DNA of 5,953 bases, from contig JAPKDN010000211.1 in the NCBI GenBank assembly GCA_028822575.1, positions 1 to 5,953 on the forward strand. Reading direction: 5' to 3'. The notes under the pieces were generated by a model. The model had not been told where the DNA came from, made no database searches, and saw nothing but the letters and a program-made list of their open reading frames with translations. The first letter of the stretch is position 1; each line of letters starts with the position of its first letter. The DNA comes from Alphaproteobacteria bacterium. GTDB taxonomy: Bacteria > Pseudomonadota > Alphaproteobacteria > Thalassobaculales > Thalassobaculaceae. This document shows, piece by piece, positions 1-5,953 of the stretch. Position numbers and translations under genes: made by a program.

Positions 1-2
1 CC

Positions 3-92
3 GCCGAGCGGGTTGTTAAGGATATTCGCCGCGCCACGCGGAAGCAGTATTCCGCTGAGGACAAAACCCGGATCGTGTTGGGCGGGCAATAG
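3..92 (+). pseudogene. IS3-family OrfA transposase N-terminal fragment
   Basis: Reading frame 3 from the left edge gives 29 residues ending in a TAG at 90-92. They contain ERVVKDIRRATRKQYSAEDK followed by TRIVL. This matches from memory the N-terminal helix-turn-helix region of IS3-family OrfA proteins, which typically continue with a Gly-Leu-Arg-Gly-Glu stretch and a Cys-Arg-Arg-Glu-Gly motif. Here that continuation is lost: the frame stops just after RIVLGGQ. An out-of-frame GPEELRRK at 92-115 may be a decayed trace of the next segment. An intact OrfA is roughly 90-130 residues, so this is a broken copy. Its start lies at or beyond the window edge. No OrfB or terminal inverted repeat was identified. 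It marks the downstream flank of the urease operon as a site of past insertion-sequence activity. Confidence 0.6.
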
Positions 93-401
93 GCCCGGAG
101 GAGCTGCGCCGGAAAATTTACGATGGTAGCTCCGGCGTGTGCGGCACAATTGGTACTCTTCTTGGCGCGATCAATCGACCGAACTCGTCAAGTTATGAGA
201 ATGATGGATACTCAATGGATACTAAGTAAATTTAGTAATCTAAACGGCAAGTTCGATCGTATGTCGCCAATACGTCGCTTGGAGAATCCGGAAATTTTTA
301 CCTTGCCGGGATCGGGCGGAATTCATCCGCCATGATCGTATCCAATATCACTCCCGGACTTTTTTTCGCGCGAACGACAGCCCTTGGAATTTCGATCCCG
401 A
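93..401. other. Noncoding region between IS remnant and ureG
   Basis: About 310 bases with no convincing gene. A 70-codon plus-strand frame at 123-335 has no recognisable motif and no clear ribosome binding site. Positions 190-300 are clearly more AT-rich than the rest of the window. The region includes a 9-base direct repeat (atggatact at 204-212 and 215-223), a perfect inverted repeat (ggcgga/tccgcc, 315-331), and the self-complementary ttcgcgcgaa at 365-374 beside a run of seven T at 360-366. Transcription of the urease operon should end here, but no hairpin followed by a U-run on the minus strand was found, so a terminator cannot be placed. The sequence may be partly decayed insertion-sequence DNA. 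Confidence 0.5.
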
Positions 402-1055
402 TTAGGTTGGCGGCAACCCACCTTCGCGCTCGATGAAGTTGACGATCTCGGCCACTCCCTTTCCGTCCTTCAGATTGGTGAAGAGGAATGGCCGCTCTCC
501 GCGTTGGGCCTTGGCATCGCGATCCATGATGCCGAGATCCGCGCCGACCAGTGGCGCCAGATCCGTCTTGTTGATGATCAACAGGTCCGAGCGGGTGATT
601 CCAGGGCCACCCTTGCGCGGGATCTTGTCCCCTGCCGATACATCGATGACGTAGAGCGTCAGATCCGCCAGTTCCGGGCTGAAGGTCGCGGCGAGGTTGT
701 CGCCGCCGGACTCGATCAGGCAAAGAGCCGCCAGCGGGAACTGGCGGTGCATATCCTCGACAGCGGCGAGATTGATCGAGGCATCCTCGCGGATCGCGGT
801 GTGCGGGCAACCGCCAGTCTCGACCCCCATGATACGCTCGGCCGGCAGGGCACCGGAGCGGGTCAGAATTTCCTGATCCTCCCGGGTGTATATGTCATTG
901 GTGATGACGACGATGTCATGGCGATCGCGCATCGCCTTGCACAGGCACTCCAACAGCTTGGTCTTGCCGGAGCCGACCGGGCCGCCGATACCGACTCTGA
1001 GCGGGCCATGGGTCGACGGGCTGGGAAGAACGGTTTCGCTCGCGGTCATGGTCAT
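402..1055 (-). CDS. ureG: Urease accessory GTPase UreG
   Basis: UreG is the SIMIBI-class GTPase that binds nickel and, with UreD and UreF, drives its GTP-dependent insertion into apo-urease in the cytosol. The 217-residue product has the P-loop GPVGSGKT at residues 25-32, the nickel-binding CPH motif at 83-85, ESGGDN at 115-120 and the guanine-specificity motif NKTD at 162-165. Its length is normal for the family. The N-terminal extension has a single His, so it is not one of the UreG proteins with a His-rich head. The ATG at 1055 overlaps the ureF stop by four bases (ATGA), which suggests translational coupling. A second in-frame ATG two codons downstream is an alternative start. No strong Shine-Dalgarno is seen, only a distant GAGG. 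It is the last gene of the operon. Confidence 0.97.
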   Translation of the reverse strand: MTMTASETVLPSPSTHGPLRVGIGGPVGSGKTKLLECLCKAMRDRHDIVVITNDIYTREDQEILTRSGALPAERIMGVETGGCPHTAIREDASINLAAVEDMHRQFPLAALCLIESGGDNLAATFSPELADLTLYVIDVSAGDKIPRKGGPGITRSDLLIINKTDLAPLVGADLGIMDRDAKAQRGERPFLFTNLKDGKGVAEIVNFIEREGGLPPT

Positions 1056-1741
1056 GATCTGAACAGCCTCGTGGTCTGGGTTTCATGGGCCAGCGCCATC
1101 ATGTCAATGGCCAGCGACGCCGAACCGATGTCTTGTATCGTCGCGTCCTCGCAGGTGTCGGCGGTCTTGATGGTGGTGTCTTCCAGGGATTGGACGACGC
1201 GTTGGCCATCGGTCTGTCCGATCATGCCAAGCCGGATCGCGGCGGAGACACCATTGGCCGCGAAGCCATGCAGGAACGCGGCGGTCGCATCGTGTCGGCC
1301 AACGCCATGCAAAGCCGCCGCGATTCCGATGGCAATGGGATAGGCGATCTCGCCGTCTGGCAGGCAAGGCCGGAGATCGTCGAGCCCGGCATGCGCCCAG
1401 GCGGCTCGGACGGTACGCCAGAAGGCGTTGCCCTGGACGATGGACTCACCCTTGAGTTCCGGCGCACCGAACAGGCACCGCGCCAGATCCGCGACCTCCC
1501 GCAATGCTTCGTGATCCTCGGACATAGCGGCTTGATGGGCGACAGAGAGCAACACGGCGTCATTGCGCGCCGAGCCAAACCCGATCGCGCCGTCCAACCA
1601 TTCGCCAAGCGTGGTCGCATCGGTCACGGCACCTTGCTCGAACGCCGCCTCCAACCCGTGGCTGTAGGCGAAACCACCGACCGGAAAGGACGGTGACAGC
1701 CAGCTCATGATCCTGAGTAGGGCGCGGGGATCAGTAGCCAT
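1052..1741 (-). CDS. ureF: Urease accessory protein UreF
   Basis: UreF bridges UreD and UreG in the urease activation complex and controls UreG GTPase action during nickel insertion. The 229-residue product begins [20 protein letters not shown], followed by [11 protein letters not shown]; the [16 protein letters not shown] signature lies at residues 16-31. It ends [11 protein letters not shown], the conserved UreF tail (residues 219-229) known to contact partner proteins. The frame stays open to 1822, but the extra 27 codons only re-read the His-rich tail of ureE in another frame and show no UreF similarity. The ATG at 1741 was therefore chosen, supported by an AAAGG at 1750-1754. An ATG at 1747 is possible but sits too close to that AAAGG. 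The gene overlaps the end of ureE by 11 bases and the start of ureG by 4. Confidence 0.96.
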   Translation of the reverse strand: MATDPRALLRIMSWLSPSFPVGGFAYSHGLEAAFEQGAVTDATTLGEWLDGAIGFGSARNDAVLLSVAHQAAMSEDHEALREVADLARCLFGAPELKGESIVQGNAFWRTVRAAWAHAGLDDLRPCLPDGEIAYPIAIGIAAALHGVGRHDATAAFLHGFAANGVSAAIRLGMIGQTDGQRVVQSLEDTTIKTADTCEDATIQDIGSASLAIDMMALAHETQTTRLFRS

Positions 1742-2246
1742 GATCATGGCCTTTGTCGTGACCTTGATCATGCCCGTGGTGATGGTCGCGGTCTCCATCG
1801 TGATGGTGCACCTGATCCTCATAGGCCCCGCCCTCGGGCTGGAACGACGCGTTTACGTGGCGCAGCCTGGCGCCGAGCCGGACCAGCATTTCCTCCAACA
1901 CGTGATCGGGCCGGATATGGATCAGGCCCATGCCAATCTCGGTCGTGATATGGCGGTTGCCCAGATGCCAGGCGAGACGCGCGAACAGCAGCGGGTCATC
2001 CGCCCGGATCTCAACCAATGGTTCCGCCGCCGCCCGCACCTCGATCCAGCCGCCATCGTCCAATACTAGTCCGTCGCCGCCGGCCATCGCCACCGCACGT
2101 TCCAGATCCAGAAGAACCTCTCCGCCTTCGTCAATATCAAGGCGCACACGGCGACGATGCCGCGCATCGAAGTCGAGGGTGACTCCGCCGGTGGCCTCGG
2201 CGGACGGCCAATGGCCACGCGGGAAATGTCGGATTGCGCGCCGCAT
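1731..2246 (-). CDS. ureE: Urease nickel metallochaperone UreE
   Basis: UreE is a dimeric cytosolic nickel-binding protein that supplies Ni2+ to UreG for urease maturation. The 171-residue product shows an N-terminal peptide-binding-like domain (about residues 1-75) and then the metal-binding domain, with HLGNRH at 94-99 and RPDHVLEEML at 112-121. His115 is the expected conserved dimer-interface nickel ligand. FQPEGGAY at 135-142 closes the core. The C-terminus is a His/Asp/Gly tail (147-171) with ten His in 25 residues, which is expected to bind extra nickel; such tails vary in length between species. Its ATG overlaps the ureBC stop by one base (TGATG), and no Shine-Dalgarno precedes it, so translation probably depends on coupling. 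Its end overlaps the ureF start. Confidence 0.96.
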   Translation of the reverse strand: MRRAIRHFPRGHWPSAEATGGVTLDFDARHRRRVRLDIDEGGEVLLDLERAVAMAGGDGLVLDDGGWIEVRAAAEPLVEIRADDPLLFARLAWHLGNRHITTEIGMGLIHIRPDHVLEEMLVRLGARLRHVNASFQPEGGAYEDQVHHHDGDRDHHHGHDQGHDKGHDHGY

Positions 2247-4303
2247 CAGAACAGGAAATACCGCTGTGCCATGGCGAGCTTCTTCGCGGGCGCGCAGGTT
2301 AGCAATCGGCCATTGGCCCGAACTTCATAGGTCTCGGGGTCAACCTCCATCTCCGGCAGCAGATCGTTCAATTTCATCGACCGCTTGGAGATTTCGCTCC
2401 GCGTATTGGCCACCGCCGCCGTTGCCTTCGAAAGGCCGAGCTGCCGGCCAATCCCCGCCGATTGGGCCGCGGCGCTGACGAAGCTCAGCGACGAAGCCCC
2501 AATCGCGCCACCAAAGGAGCCGAACATTGGCCGGTTATGCACCGGCTGCGGTGTCGGGATCGAGGCGTTGGGATCGCCCATGGCGGCGTTGGCGATCGTG
2601 CCGCCGACCAGCACCATGTCCGGCTTCACGCCAAAGAACGCCGGCGACCAGATCACCAGATCCGCGCGCTTGCCAATCTCGACCGAGCCGACATGCTCCG
2701 AGATTCCCTGGGCGATCGCCGGGTTGATGGTGTATTTGGCCACGTACCTCCGAGCTCGGATGTTGTCGTTGTCGCCGGTTTCTTCATCCAGAGCGCCGAA
2801 CTGCTGCTTCATCTTGTCGGCGGTTTGCCAGGTCCGGATCACCACTTCGCCGACCCGGCCCATGGCCTGGCTGTCCGAGGCCATGATCGAAAACGCGCCG
2901 AGGTCATGCAGGATGTCCTCGGCGGCGATGGTCTCCTTGCGGATCCGGCTCTCGGCGAAGGCCACGTCCTCTGGAATCCTGGGGTCGAGATGATGGCAGA
3001 CCATCAGCATGTCCAGATGCTCGTCCAGGGTATTGACCGTGAAGGGCCTTGTCGGATTGGTCGACGACGGCAGGACATTGGGCTCGCCGCAAACCTTGAT
3101 GATATCCGGCGCATGACCACCGCCCGCGCCCTCGGTGTGAAAGGCGTGGATGGTGCGGCCCTTGAAGGCGGCGATGGTGTTCTCGACAAACCCGGACTCG
3201 TTCAAGGTATCGGAGTGGATCATCACCTGGACGTCCATGTCGTCCGCGACGGAAAGACAGCAATCGATGGCTGCCGGCGTGGTGCCCCAATCCTCATGCA
3301 ATTTAAGACCGCAGGCTCCCGCCGCGACTTGCTCGATCAAGGCGCCGGGGAGCGAGGCATTGCCCTTGCCAAAGAAACCGAGATTGATTGGGAAGGCATC
3401 GGCGGCTTGGAGCATCCGGGCGATGTGCCATGGGCCGGGCGTGCAGGTCGTGGCGTTGGTTCCTGTCGCCGGCCCGGTGCCGCCACCCATCATCGTCGTA
3501 ATGCCCGACACCAATGCCTCTTCGATCTGCTGCGGGCAGATAAAGTGGATGTGCACGTCGAGCCCACCGGCGGTGATGATCTTACCTTCGCCGGCGATCG
3601 CCTCGGTTCCGGGACCGATGATGATGTCGACGCCGCTTTGCACATCCGGATTGCCGGCCTTGCCGATCCCGGCGATGCGGCCATCTTTCAGACCGATATC
3701 CGCCTTGATAATGCCGGTCCAGTCGAGGATCAACGCGTTGGTGATCACCGTGTCAACGGCACCTTCGGCTCTGCTCACCTGGCTTTGGCCCATGCCGTCA
3801 CGGATCACCTTGCCACCGCCAAATTTCACCTCCTCGCCATAAGTGGTGAAGTCCTTCTCCACTTCGATGAATAGCTCTGTATCGGCGAGGCGCACCTTGT
3901 CGCCCACGGTCGGGCCGAACATGCCGGCATAGGCCGACCGTGTCATCCGCGCGGCTTCGTTGCCGCGCCGGGCGTACGCGGCGTCTGGGGATTCGAGCGT
4001 GACCGGCCCCATCGTCTTAGCGTTGAAGCCGACAATGGTGTTCGTGCCACCATAGGGGACCAAAGTCACTTCCCGCGTCTGTCCCGGCTCAAAGCGGATG
4101 GCGGACCCAGACGGAATATCCAAGCGCCGGCCAAGCGCGATGTCGCGGTCGAACTCGAGCCCCGTATTGGTCTCGGCGAAGTGATAGTGGCTACCAACCT
4201 GGATCGGGCGGTCGCCGGAATTGGCGACGGTTATAGTGACGCGCTCCGCGCCTTCGTTGAGCGCTATCTCGCCTTCTCTTGAAAGAATTTCACCGGGTTT
4301 CAT
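2246..4303 (-). CDS. ureC: Urease beta-alpha fusion (UreB-UreC), catalytic subunit
   Basis: One open frame of 685 residues joins UreB and UreC. Residues 1-100 are UreB: MKPGEI start, [11 protein letters not shown] at about 37-47, [10 protein letters not shown] near 70-79, and GFNAKTMGP at about 92-100. A linker of about 20 residues rich in Ala, Arg and Glu follows. UreC begins near Met120 ([20 protein letters not shown]). Using Klebsiella UreC as reference with a constant offset of 117, the nickel ligands fall at His251, His253, Lys334 (the carbamylated Lys), His363, His389 and Asp477. His336 binds substrate, and the flap pair is Cys436-His437. The alpha part is about 568 residues, full length, ending RYFLF. 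The enzyme hydrolyses urea to ammonia and carbamate. The ATG at 4303 was preferred over an in-frame TTG at 4315 because GAGAGGG (4307-4313) precedes it and MKPGEI matches the usual UreB start. Fusion at this junction is unusual in bacteria. Confidence 0.95.
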   Translation of the reverse strand: MKPGEILSREGEIALNEGAERVTITVANSGDRPIQVGSHYHFAETNTGLEFDRDIALGRRLDIPSGSAIRFEPGQTREVTLVPYGGTNTIVGFNAKTMGPVTLESPDAAYARRGNEAARMTRSAYAGMFGPTVGDKVRLADTELFIEVEKDFTTYGEEVKFGGGKVIRDGMGQSQVSRAEGAVDTVITNALILDWTGIIKADIGLKDGRIAGIGKAGNPDVQSGVDIIIGPGTEAIAGEGKIITAGGLDVHIHFICPQQIEEALVSGITTMMGGGTGPATGTNATTCTPGPWHIARMLQAADAFPINLGFFGKGNASLPGALIEQVAAGACGLKLHEDWGTTPAAIDCCLSVADDMDVQVMIHSDTLNESGFVENTIAAFKGRTIHAFHTEGAGGGHAPDIIKVCGEPNVLPSSTNPTRPFTVNTLDEHLDMLMVCHHLDPRIPEDVAFAESRIRKETIAAEDILHDLGAFSIMASDSQAMGRVGEVVIRTWQTADKMKQQFGALDEETGDNDNIRARRYVAKYTINPAIAQGISEHVGSVEIGKRADLVIWSPAFFGVKPDMVLVGGTIANAAMGDPNASIPTPQPVHNRPMFGSFGGAIGASSLSFVSAAAQSAGIGRQLGLSKATAAVANTRSEISKRSMKLNDLLPEMEVDPETYEVRANGRLLTCAPAKKLAMAQRYFLF

Positions 4304-4306
4304 GGT

Positions 4307-4313
4307 CCCTCTC
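4307..4313 (-). promoter_or_regulatory. Ribosome binding site of ureBC
   Basis: GAGAGGG lies three bases before the ATG at 4303 and overlaps the ureA stop codon region. It supports the ATG rather than the upstream TTG at 4315, which overlaps the ureA stop. The spacing is short for an ideal site. Confidence 0.5.
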
Positions 4314-4614
4314 AACGGATCGGTTCGTGAACGGTCACCAGCTTGGTGCCATCGGGAAAAGTCGCCTCGACCTGCACGTCATGCAGCATCTCGGCGATGC
4401 CTTCCATCACCTGGTCGCGGCGCAGCACGCCGGCCCCGGCGGCCATCAGGTCGGACACGCTTTGCCCGTCCCGCGCGCCCTCGACCACGAAATCGGTGAT
4501 CAGCGCGACCGCCTCGGGATGGTTCAGCTTTACCCCCCGTTCCAGGCGGCGCCGCGCGACCATCGCCGCCATCGAAATCAACAACTTGTCCTTCTCTCGA
4601 GGCGTTAGGTTCAT
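4312..4614 (-). CDS. ureA: Urease gamma subunit UreA
   Basis: UreA is the small structural subunit of the urease trimer (gamma-beta-alpha repeated around a threefold axis). The product is exactly 100 residues, the standard bacterial length. It starts [13 protein letters not shown], continues with [15 protein letters not shown] at 21-35, and ends with the conserved [20 protein letters not shown] at 80-99. The frame is open to 4704, but those 30 extra codons run into ureD and do not resemble UreA. The ATG at 4614 has an AAGGA nine to ten bases upstream. The gene lies 49 bases after the ureD stop and 8 bases before the ureBC start. UreA is a separate protein here, so this is not the Helicobacter type of gamma-beta fusion. 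Confidence 0.97.
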   Translation of the reverse strand: MNLTPREKDKLLISMAAMVARRRLERGVKLNHPEAVALITDFVVEGARDGQSVSDLMAAGAGVLRRDQVMEGIAEMLHDVQVEATFPDGTKLVTVHEPIR

Positions 4615-4622
4615 CGCGGAAT

Positions 4623-4628
4623 TTCCTT
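4623..4628 (-). promoter_or_regulatory. Ribosome binding site of ureA
   Basis: AAGGAA on the minus strand, with its AGGA core nine bases before the ATG at 4614. It lies in the 49-base gap after ureD and fixes the short 100-residue form of UreA as the likely product. Confidence 0.6.
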
Positions 4629-4663
4629 CGTTTTTTCCCGGTTGGCAGTGAGGCGGAGCATCA

Positions 4664-5617
4664 TCAGATCGACCAAATTTTAGGCATTCGCGCCGGTCTA
4701 CCAATCACTTCGGCCCTGAGATGGCACCATGCTTGTGAATAAGAATGCCTCAGCGCCATCGCGTTGGTCCCAAGCCACCGGACGACCAGCGGGCCATTCT
4801 GGAATACCCCGGCACCGGCGTGGAAATCCTCTCCCACGCCTTGAGGTAATACAGAACGCAACCCGATTAAAGACCGCGCTGGAGACGGCGTGACAACCAA
4901 TATCATGGCGGCACAAACCGCTCCGTCCAGTCCGCCCCGATTCTCCATCGCTTTCAAGGAGCTTCCGCCAAGGCGCAATGCGTCAATCCAGACACGATGA
5001 CCTGCCCATTCCAGCTCGGTCAGGTCATCGATGCTGCCATGAGAGAACGTCTCGCCCATCGCGGATCGGCCAAAATATAGAATTTCACCGAAAATCAACC
5101 GGGAGTCGGCATCAACCCGAAGACGCGTGCGACGCCGCAGCCGGGCGCCATCGTGAAAAATTGTTCCTTGTGGTAGGAATTCCAAGGCGGCGCCTGTGCG
5201 GCATTCGATGGTTACCGCGAGGTCCGCCGTCTCGCCAGTCGACCGATATATCTTCTCCGCCGCTTGTCCCGTAACCAAGACATTGGCATCGTCTCTGGCT
5301 GAGATCTGGATCCCGAGGCGATCGCCTCCCACGATTCCCCCGGCGGTATTTACCAAAACAGCGGTCATCGGGTCGCCATCATCGGGTCGCGGCCGAAGGA
5401 ACCGGATCGGCGATTGCTGCCTTAGTGTCTTGAGCGCCGCGTCGGTGCCCGCGAAACCGATCTCGCCCCGGGCATCGAAACGCGCCAGAGGAGTCGCGGG
5501 GGCGGCGCCACCAACCCAGGAAACACCTTGCTGGAGCGGCGATGGCCTAAAGGCCGTCGGATGTATAGCCGAGGCACTCGCCTTTTCGATCTCCATTGTT
5601 TTAGCAACCACGGTCAT
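4664..5617 (-). CDS. ureD: Urease accessory protein UreD (UreH)
   Basis: UreD is the scaffold that binds apo-urease directly and provides a tunnel through which nickel passes from UreF/UreG to the active site. From the ATG at 5617 the product is 317 residues, with the family motifs [10 protein letters not shown] at 90-99, [11 protein letters not shown] at 116-126, [14 protein letters not shown] at 145-158 and [11 protein letters not shown] at 179-189. The usual C-terminal region ends PKIWSI. Many UreD proteins are 270-290 residues, so the first 35 or so residues form a low-complexity extension and the start is uncertain. Candidates are TTG at 5638 (preceded by AGGG), ATG at 5617 and ATG at 5596; neither ATG has a clear Shine-Dalgarno. 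It is the first gene of the operon and is divergent from the small gene at 5752. Confidence 0.93.
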   Translation of the reverse strand: MTVVAKTMEIEKASASAIHPTAFRPSPLQQGVSWVGGAAPATPLARFDARGEIGFAGTDAALKTLRQQSPIRFLRPRPDDGDPMTAVLVNTAGGIVGGDRLGIQISARDDANVLVTGQAAEKIYRSTGETADLAVTIECRTGAALEFLPQGTIFHDGARLRRRTRLRVDADSRLIFGEILYFGRSAMGETFSHGSIDDLTELEWAGHRVWIDALRLGGSSLKAMENRGGLDGAVCAAMILVVTPSPARSLIGLRSVLPQGVGEDFHAGAGVFQNGPLVVRWLGTNAMALRHSYSQAWCHLRAEVIGRPARMPKIWSI

Positions 5618-5751
5618 TCGAACAACATACCGACGCAATATCGCCCTAGAATAATATATTGGCCAGATCCGTTTCGCCGCCGCAAACTACTCCGGTCGAG
5701 CGCCCCCTTAGCGCTCGTCCATCGGCAGGAACGGTGCTTGGAGAACGCGCC
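5618..5751. promoter_or_regulatory. Divergent intergenic region, likely promoter of the ure operon
   Basis: This 134-base gap separates ureD (-) from the small plus-strand gene and is the only sizeable gap upstream of the urease genes, so their promoter should lie here or just within ureD. An A/T-only tract at 5650-5660 reads TATATTATT on the minus strand and could supply a -10 element, but I found no convincing -35 at the right spacing. TGGC occurs next to it, without a matching TTGC at sigma-54 spacing. Nitrogen control is common for urease operons, but nothing here proves it. Confidence 0.35.
5697..5717. repeat. Perfect 7-bp inverted repeat in divergent intergenic region
   Basis: cgagcgc (5697-5703) and gcgctcg (5711-5717) are exact reverse complements separated by seven bases (cccctta). 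The repeat lies 34 bases before the ATG of the small plus-strand gene and about 80-100 bases upstream of ureD. It could be an operator or a stem-loop in the leader of the small gene. No T-run follows on either strand, so it is not a typical intrinsic terminator. Confidence 0.4.
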
Positions 5752-5943
5752 ATGTTTGTGCTCGTAATCATCGCCTGCATGACATTCGGTGACCGCACCT
5801 CGTGCCAGGAATTTCCCCGCGACCACGCTTTCATCAACATCCAATCTTGCGAACGCGCGGCGGTTATCGAGGAAGGCCGTTACGCCCGACGAGGCGCGCC
5901 GCCGCTTTTCTTCGCGTTGGTCGCATTTCAAAAACGGCGGTGA
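5752..5943 (+). CDS. Small hypothetical protein, 63 aa
   Basis: The product is unrecognised. The frame is open from 5659, but the ATG at 5752 has GGAGA at 5740-5744 with seven bases of spacing, which makes it the best start. The protein begins with a short hydrophobic stretch (MFVLVIIACM). A middle part with Cys9, Cys18 and Cys33 follows, including RTSCQEF and IQSCERAA, then a basic tail ending FQKRR. The aromatic-Cys-Glu-Arg-Ala pattern loosely recalls short alphaproteobacterial proteins of unknown function, but I cannot assign a family. The hydrophobic start has no leading basic residue, so a secretion signal is doubtful. It is divergent from ureD and may have nothing to do with urease. The opposite strand also has an open frame here (5614-5931), so the choice of strand rests on the ribosome binding site. 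Confidence 0.5.
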   Translation: MFVLVIIACMTFGDRTSCQEFPRDHAFINIQSCERAAVIEEGRYARRGAPPLFFALVAFQKRR

Positions 5944-5953
5944 GAAACTGGCC

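Noticed and set aside
315..331. Inverted repeat ggcgga/tccgcc as terminator for the ure operon
   Set aside because: The 6-bp stem is not followed by a T-run on the minus strand; the next bases are GC-rich.
123..335. 70-codon plus-strand frame downstream of the IS remnant
   Set aside because: No motif, unclear ribosome binding site and unusual composition; probably chance or decayed sequence.
360..374. T-run plus ttcgcgcgaa palindrome as an intrinsic terminator
   Set aside because: On the plus strand the T-run comes before the palindrome, and on the minus strand the palindrome is followed by A, so neither direction gives hairpin then U-run.
384..1343. 319-codon plus-strand open frame opposite ureG and ureF
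   Set aside because: It is antisense to two well-identified genes and has no motif or ribosome binding site of its own; treated as a shadow frame.
1742..1822. 27-codon N-terminal extension of ureF
   Set aside because: It re-reads the ureE His-tail DNA in another frame and does not resemble UreF; the ATG at 1741 fits the family.
2462..3874. 470-codon plus-strand open frame opposite ureBC
   Set aside because: It lies wholly antisense to the conserved urease catalytic domain, has no recognisable motif, and is the kind of long frame that GC-rich codon use creates on the opposite strand.
4615..4704. 30-codon N-terminal extension of ureA
   Set aside because: It overlaps the end of ureD, and UreA proteins are about 100 residues starting MNLTPREKD; the ATG at 4614 has its own ribosome binding site.
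5614..5931. 105-codon minus-strand frame upstream of ureD
   Set aside because: It overlaps the ureD start and the putative promoter, has no recognised motif and no good ribosome binding site; the plus-strand frame at 5752 is better supported.

Overview
The window carries a complete urease operon on the minus strand, transcribed right to left in the order ureD - ureA - ureBC (beta and alpha subunits in one reading frame) - ureE - ureF - ureG. The DNA is GC-rich. The gene order, the protein sequences and the tight ATGA/TGATG junctions look alphaproteobacterial. A Rhodospirillales-like host is a guess from general resemblance and was not tested by any search.

Layout from left to right. Positions 3-92 (+) encode a 29-residue stub that reads like the N-terminal helix-turn-helix part of an IS3-family OrfA transposase and ends in an early stop. 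Positions 93-401 are noncoding as far as I can see and are locally AT-rich, with small direct and inverted repeats. Positions 402-5617 (-) hold the urease genes. Positions 5618-5751 form a divergent intergenic region with an AT-rich tract and a perfect 7-bp inverted repeat. Positions 5752-5943 (+) hold a small gene of unknown function with a good ribosome binding site.

The structural subunits are UreA (gamma, 100 aa) and a 685-aa UreB-UreC polypeptide. Its alpha part keeps every nickel-binding and catalytic residue I could place: two His of the HxH motif, the Lys that is carbamylated in known ureases, two further His, the Asp, and the flap Cys-His pair. UreD, UreF and UreG would form the maturation complex on apo-urease. 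UreE, with a His-rich tail, would deliver nickel, and UreG would power insertion with GTP. The set is enough for an active cytosolic urease (urea to ammonia and CO2), apart from nickel and urea uptake, for which no gene is present here.

The most notable feature is the in-frame fusion of ureB to ureC. Bacteria usually encode these separately. The better-known bacterial urease fusion joins gamma to beta (Helicobacter type), and plants and fungi fuse all three. No novel system beyond this is evident.
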